Position numbers and translations under genes: made by a program
Source: an uncultured Ruminococcus sp.
GTDB taxonomy: Bacteria > Bacillota > Clostridia > Oscillospirales > Ruminococcaceae
Assembly: GCA_946531975.1 (NCBI GenBank)
Contig: CAMNAY010000067.1
Span: 1 to 8,029 of the forward strand
DNA length: 8,029 nucleotides
Direction: 5' to 3'
Shown: in pieces, positions 4,538-8,029 of the stretch
Layout: every line of letters starts with the position of its first letter
Position numbering within the stretch: the stretch's first letter is position 1
The notes under the pieces: generated by a model
Databases searched by the model: none
The model's input: only the letters and a program-made list of their open reading frames with translations
Told to the model about the DNA's origin: nothing

Positions 4538-6127
4538 ATGCGATCATTAGAAGAAGAGATCCGCCGCCGGAGAACCTTTGCGATCATCTCGCACCCGGAC
4601 GCCGGTAAAACAACACTGACCGAAAAGCTCCTGCTCTACGGCGGAGCAATCTCCATGGCGGGCGCCGTCAAGGGCAAGAAGAACGCCAGACACGCTGTCT
4701 CCGACTGGATGGAGATTGAAAAGCAGCGCGGAATCTCCGTCACATCCTCCGTCATGCAGTTTGAATATGACGGCTGCTGCATCAATATCCTCGATACCCC
4801 CGGACACCAGGACTTCTCCGAAGATACCTACCGCACACTCATGGCTGCCGATGCCGCAATCATGGTCATCGACGCCTCCAAGGGTGTCGAGAACCAGACC
4901 CGAAAGCTCTTTAAGGTCTGCGTCATGCGGCATATCCCGATCTTCACATTCATCAATAAAATGGACCGCGAAGCCCGCAACCCCTTCGATCTGCTCGATC
5001 AGATTGAGAACGAACTCGGCATCAAAACCTATGCGGTCAACTGGCCGATCGGCTGCGGCAAGGAATTCCGCGGCGTCTTCGATCTCGAAACCAGACACAT
5101 CCTCTCCTTTGAGGGCGACAGCGGCGCTCATACCGTCTCGAAAACAGAGGTCACGCCCGACGATCCCGCACTCGCAGAGCTGATCGGCAAGGACAACCAT
5201 GCACAGCTCGCTGAGGATATTGAGCTGCTTGACGGTGCCGCTGAAGAATTCGATCTGGAAGCGATCCACAAGGGCGAACTGTCACCGGTCTTCTTCGGTT
5301 CGGCACTCACCAATTTCGGCGTCGAGCCGTTCCTCAAGCGCTTCCTCGAACTGACGCCGCCCCCGCTTGCCCGCATTGCGGACGGCGAGACAGTCTCCCC
5401 CTTCGACGACAGCTTCTCGGCATTCGTCTTCAAGATTCAGGCGAACATGAACAAGGCACACCGCGACCGCGTGACCTTCCTGCGCATCTGCTCCGGCAGA
5501 TTCACCCGCGATATGGAAGTGTATCATGTACAGGGTGACAAGAAAATGCGCCTTTCTCAGCCGCAGATGATGATGGCGGAAAACCGTGAGATCATCGACG
5601 AAGCCTTCGCAGGCGATATCATCGGCGTGTTCGATCCGGGTCTGTTCTCGATCGGTGACACAATCTGTGCCCCCGGCAAAAAGCTGAAATTCGAGGGCAT
5701 CCCGACCTTTGCACCGGAGCATTTCGCCCGCGTCCGACACAAGGACACGATGAAGCGCAAGCAGTTCGTCAAGGGCGTCATGCAGATTGCGCAGGAAGGT
5801 GCCATTCAGATCTTCCATGAGCCGGAGACCGGTATGGAGGAGGTGATCGTCGGTGTCGTCGGCGTGCTGCAATTCGAGGTCTTTGAGCATCGGATGCGCA
5901 CGGAGTACAATGTCGAAATCATCCGCGAGCCGCTGAGCTATCAGTATATCCGCTGGATCTCCGGCATTTCCACCGACACCAAGCCGCAGCTCATCATCAG
6001 CGAGGACACCAAGCTTGTGCAGGATTTCCGCGACCAGTATCTGCTCCTGTTCACCAGCGAATGGAACATCCGCTGGGCACTCGAAAAGAACGAAGGTCTC
6101 GATCTGCTCGACTTCAGCAAAAACTGA
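4538..6127 (+). CDS. prfC: Peptide chain release factor 3 (RF3)
   Basis: The protein has 529 aa, the normal RF3 length. The start ATG 4538 follows GAGGAGGG at about 5 nt. RF3 is a translational GTPase that removes RF1/RF2 from the ribosome after peptide release. The GTPase motifs are intact: P-loop SHPDAGKTT (18-26), switch I RGISVTSS (64-71), DTPGH (86-90) and NKMD (140-143), followed by FFGSALTNFGV near residue 250. The segment KGKKNARHAVSDWMEIEKQR (45-64) is the RF3 signature that separates it from EF-G. The C-terminus ends LLDFSKN, close to the usual RF3 ending. It is a single gene on the opposite strand to everything else here, with its own promoter and a terminator at its end. Confidence 0.97.
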   Translation: MRSLEEEIRRRRTFAIISHPDAGKTTLTEKLLLYGGAISMAGAVKGKKNARHAVSDWMEIEKQRGISVTSSVMQFEYDGCCINILDTPGHQDFSEDTYRTLMAADAAIMVIDASKGVENQTRKLFKVCVMRHIPIFTFINKMDREARNPFDLLDQIENELGIKTYAVNWPIGCGKEFRGVFDLETRHILSFEGDSGAHTVSKTEVTPDDPALAELIGKDNHAQLAEDIELLDGAAEEFDLEAIHKGELSPVFFGSALTNFGVEPFLKRFLELTPPPLARIADGETVSPFDDSFSAFVFKIQANMNKAHRDRVTFLRICSGRFTRDMEVYHVQGDKKMRLSQPQMMMAENREIIDEAFAGDIIGVFDPGLFSIGDTICAPGKKLKFEGIPTFAPEHFARVRHKDTMKRKQFVKGVMQIAQEGAIQIFHEPETGMEEVIVGVVGVLQFEVFEHRMRTEYNVEIIREPLSYQYIRWISGISTDTKPQLIISEDTKLVQDFRDQYLLLFTSEWNIRWALEKNEGLDLLDFSKN

Positions 6128-6133
6128 ATGCAT

Positions 6134-6172
6134 AAAAACAGGGAGCACGGCTCATCGGCTGCGCTCCCTTTT
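6134..6172. terminator. Bidirectional terminator between prfC and the DUF6472-like gene
   Basis: AGGGAGC (6140-6146) and GCTCCCT (6163-6169) form a perfect 7-bp stem. TTTTGGTTTT follows on the plus strand, and five A (6134-6138) precede it, giving a T-tract on the minus strand. It sits in the 49-nt gap between two convergent genes and can serve both. Confidence 0.8.
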
Positions 6173-6176
6173 GGTT

Positions 6177-6347
6177 TTACTGCTTCCGTGCAATCCTGTA
6201 TTCATCGCCGTCGCGGTAATACGGACAGTGTGCGTGGGAGTCCTGCATGAGCCGTGCATATTCGTCTTCGTCCAGATTCATCTCACAGACCCAGCACTCC
6301 CAGTCCTCATCATATGCGTAATACGCACAGGTATCGCATTCATTCAT
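6177..6347 (-). CDS. Small Cys-rich DUF6472-like protein
   Basis: This 56-aa protein starts at ATG 6347, with GAGGGA 8 nt upstream; an in-frame ATG at 6374 lies deep inside the preceding gene and is less likely. It reads MNECDTCAYYAYDEDWECWV at the start, then CEMNLDEDEYARLM, and ends with HCPYYRDGDEYRIARKQ. Five Cys (4, 7, 18, 21, 41), with CxxC at 4-7, WECWVC at 17-21 and HCPYY near the end, suggest a metal-binding (zinc or Fe-S) knuckle. I recognise it as the clostridial DUF6472 pattern, of unknown function. Its start overlaps the stop of the preceding membrane-protein gene by 8 nt, so the two are translationally coupled. Confidence 0.8.
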   Translation of the reverse strand: MNECDTCAYYAYDEDWECWVCEMNLDEDEYARLMQDSHAHCPYYRDGDEYRIARKQ

Positions 6348-6669
6348 CGCTGTCGTCCCTCTTTTTTTCCGCATTGCTGCGGTGCCGGATGACCGCCCAT
6401 GCGATCAGCAGCGCCGCCGAAACACCCATCGTAATCAGGCAGACGGTATTATTCCAGATCCAGCCGGCGATTCCGCCGAATAAAATCGGCAGCGAGACAA
6501 GCGCCGTGACTGCCGCGATGTGCCGGACCTGCGCCTTTCTGCCTGTTTTGCGCAGCGTCGGCTGTACCCGGTACGGCAGCAGATTTTCATTTCCCGATGA
6601 CAGTGCCGCCGCATACAGCAAAAGCGCACCGCCGAAAATCAGCATCAAAACCGAAAAGCCGTTATCCAT
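6340..6669 (-). CDS. Small membrane protein with three predicted helices, unknown function
   Basis: The 109-aa protein starts at ATG 6669, with AAAGGAG 6 nt upstream. Hydrophobic segments lie at about residues 5-24 (FSVLMLIFGGALLLYAAAL), 50-70 (HIAAVTALVSLPILFGGIAG) and 75-94 (TVCLITMGVSAALLIAWAV). A basic, Arg/Lys-rich loop (about 34-48) separates the first two, and the tail is charged (NAEKKRDDSDE). I do not recognise a named family. It lies 19 nt after asnB and overlaps the DUF6472-like gene, so the three are probably one operon. Confidence 0.75.
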   Translation of the reverse strand: MDNGFSVLMLIFGGALLLYAAALSSGNENLLPYRVQPTLRKTGRKAQVRHIAAVTALVSLPILFGGIAGWIWNNTVCLITMGVSAALLIAWAVIRHRSNAEKKRDDSDE

Positions 6670-6688
6670 CGTGCGCTCCTTTCTGCGG

Positions 6689-8029
6689 TCAGCGCTTTAC
6701 GAAATACTCCTCATACCACACAAGGAAGGTGTAGATCGTCCAGATTTTGCGCCAGAGGTCGGAATTTCCGCCGACATATTCGTCGTAAATCGCCTGAATC
6801 TCCTCCGGCTTGAAGAACTTTGCACACAGATCACCGGTCAGCAGTCTGCGTACATCGGCATTGTAACGCTCATCGGCAAGCCACAGTCTGATCGGGACGA
6901 TAAATCCGAGCTTCTTGCGGAATGCGATCTCCTCCGGCAGAACCTTTGCGGCAGCCGTGCGGAATGCGACCTTGTTCTGCTCTTCATTCACCTTGAACCG
7001 CGACGGCATCCGCGATGCAATATCGAATACGCGGCGGTCGGTCAGCGGCATCCGGATCTCCAGTCCTGCGGCGGTACTCATCTTGTCAACATTCAGATAG
7101 ATATCGCCCTCAAGCCAGATCTGGATATCGACATCGGACATCTTCGTCAGCGGGTCCAGACCCTCTGTCTCTGCATAGATCGGCTCAGCAATGCGGATCG
7201 GGAGGACTTCCGGATTATAGTGCTGCAAAATGCGCTGCTTCTCGTCCTCCTTCATGATGTTCGTATTGCCGACATAGAAGGTCTTGAGGTTTTCACCGTA
7301 GCGCTCGGCATTGCGGTACATGTTGTAGCCGCCGAAGAATTCGTCTGCGCCCTCGCCGGAATAGCAGAGCTTTGTGTGCTGTGCCGTGGCATTGCAGCCC
7401 AGTGTGAACACGATCGCGGAGGCGTCACCGAGCGGCTGCTCCATGTTGTACATCACATACGGCACGATCTCAAAATACTGCTCCGGCGTGATCTTCGCGA
7501 CGGAATGCTCGACGCCCAGCAGCTCTGCGGTTTTTGCCGCAATGCGGGATTCGTCAAAGCGTTCCTCGTCGTAGCCGCAGGAGTCCGCCCGCTTCGCATC
7601 GGACATTGCAAGCACATAGGAAGAATCGACACCGCCGGACAGGAACGACTCCGCAGTCTCATCCGCTGTCTTGACCTCGCGCATCATCTGCTGTACGGTC
7701 GCATGAATCTCGTCCGCCCAGTCATCAAGCGACTTTGTCTCGTCCGGATGAAACTCCGGCTTCCAGTAGCGCGTAATCTGAAGGCAGCCGTTGTGCCATT
7801 CGAGCAGACAGCCGGGCATCAGCTTCTTCAGCCCTTTGAAGAAGGTATCCTCACCCGCGACATAGGTCAGCGAGAGATAGATTTGCAGCATCTCCCCGTT
7901 CAGCTCTTTGACAAAGCCGTCCTGTGAGATGATATCGCGGATCATCGTGCCGTAAAGCAGTCTGCCGTCAGATGTCTGATAGTAGTAAAACGGCTTTGTG
8001 CCGAAGTGGTCGCGCACACAGATCAGCTT
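6689..8029 (-). CDS. asnB: Asparagine synthase (glutamine-hydrolysing), C-terminal part; 5' end outside the window
   Basis: An open frame of 446 codons runs to the right edge. An internal GTG at 8017 is not the start, because the frame continues upstream with KLIC. The visible part starts at the end of the glutaminase domain (RDHFGTKPFYYY) and contains the whole synthetase domain. The ATP-pyrophosphatase loop SGGVDSS lies at 7619-7639, followed by YDEERFDES, SGEGADEFFGGY and LEIRMPLTDRRVFDIA. This is the class II enzyme that makes asparagine from aspartate, ATP and glutamine-derived ammonia in the cytoplasm. The N-terminal nucleophile Cys cannot be checked here. No terminator lies between it and the downstream membrane-protein gene. 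Confidence 0.95.
   Translation of the reverse strand, partial: KLICVRDHFGTKPFYYYQTSDGRLLYGTMIRDIISQDGFVKELNGEMLQIYLSLTYVAGEDTFFKGLKKLMPGCLLEWHNGCLQITRYWKPEFHPDETKSLDDWADEIHATVQQMMREVKTADETAESFLSGGVDSSYVLAMSDAKRADSCGYDEERFDESRIAAKTAELLGVEHSVAKITPEQYFEIVPYVMYNMEQPLGDASAIVFTLGCNATAQHTKLCYSGEGADEFFGGYNMYRNAERYGENLKTFYVGNTNIMKEDEKQRILQHYNPEVLPIRIAEPIYAETEGLDPLTKMSDVDIQIWLEGDIYLNVDKMSTAAGLEIRMPLTDRRVFDIASRMPSRFKVNEEQNKVAFRTAAAKVLPEEIAFRKKLGFIVPIRLWLADERYNADVRRLLTGDLCAKFFKPEEIQAIYDEYVGGNSDLWRKIWTIYTFLVWYEEYFVKR

Noticed and set aside
4547..6148. Two long minus-strand open frames (240 and 288 codons) inside prfC
   Set aside because: They are antisense to an intact RF3 gene, have no convincing ribosome-binding sites and show no family motifs.
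6254..7927. A 557-codon open frame on the plus strand across the asnB operon
   Set aside because: It is antisense to asnB, whose motifs are unmistakable, and runs over three gene boundaries. Its translation shows no domain pattern; it is a by-product of GC-rich codon bias.

Overview
The window is about 8 kb of bacterial chromosome, densely coding and moderately GC-rich, with strong Shine-Dalgarno sequences and near-consensus housekeeping promoters. The gene families (a DUF6110-type protein beside a metal P-type ATPase, a TSCPD small protein beside a radical SAM protein, a DUF6472-like Cys protein) point to a gut Clostridium relative, most likely Oscillospiraceae/Ruminococcus. That placement is inferred from family recognition, not from a search. 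There are no mobile elements, tRNAs, rRNAs or CRISPR arrays.

Left part (1-855, minus strand): a small membrane-anchored DUF6110-like protein (382-672) is followed by the N-terminus of a probable heavy-metal P-type ATPase that runs off the left edge. A complete intrinsic terminator lies between them. The pair has its own upstream region (673-855) with an extended -10 promoter and overlapping inverted repeats that may be an operator.

Middle part (856-4161, minus strand): this looks like a peroxide-response operon. A consensus promoter with palindromic MarR/OhrR-like sites over its start drives, in order, a thiol (non-seleno) glutathione peroxidase, an 85-aa TSCPD protein, a radical SAM protein with a Cys-rich C-terminus, and an OhrR regulator with the peroxide-sensing Cys. 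These four genes are separated by 0, 15 and 1 nt. A terminator follows ohrR, and a two-domain nitroreductase comes after it. OhrR probably represses its own operon until it is oxidised; Gpx would then remove peroxide, while the roles of the radical SAM and TSCPD proteins are unknown.

Intergenic 4162-4537: between the divergent gpx and prfC promoters lies what looks like a separate small non-coding RNA gene on the minus strand. It has a -10 TATAAT, three predicted hairpins and a strong terminator, and ends just upstream of the gpx promoter. I do not recognise it as a known RNA family.

Right part: prfC (release factor 3) is on the plus strand (4538-6127) with its own promoter and converges, through a shared bidirectional terminator, on a minus-strand operon. 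That operon is asnB (cut by the right edge), a three-helix membrane protein, and a 56-aa Cys-rich DUF6472-like protein.
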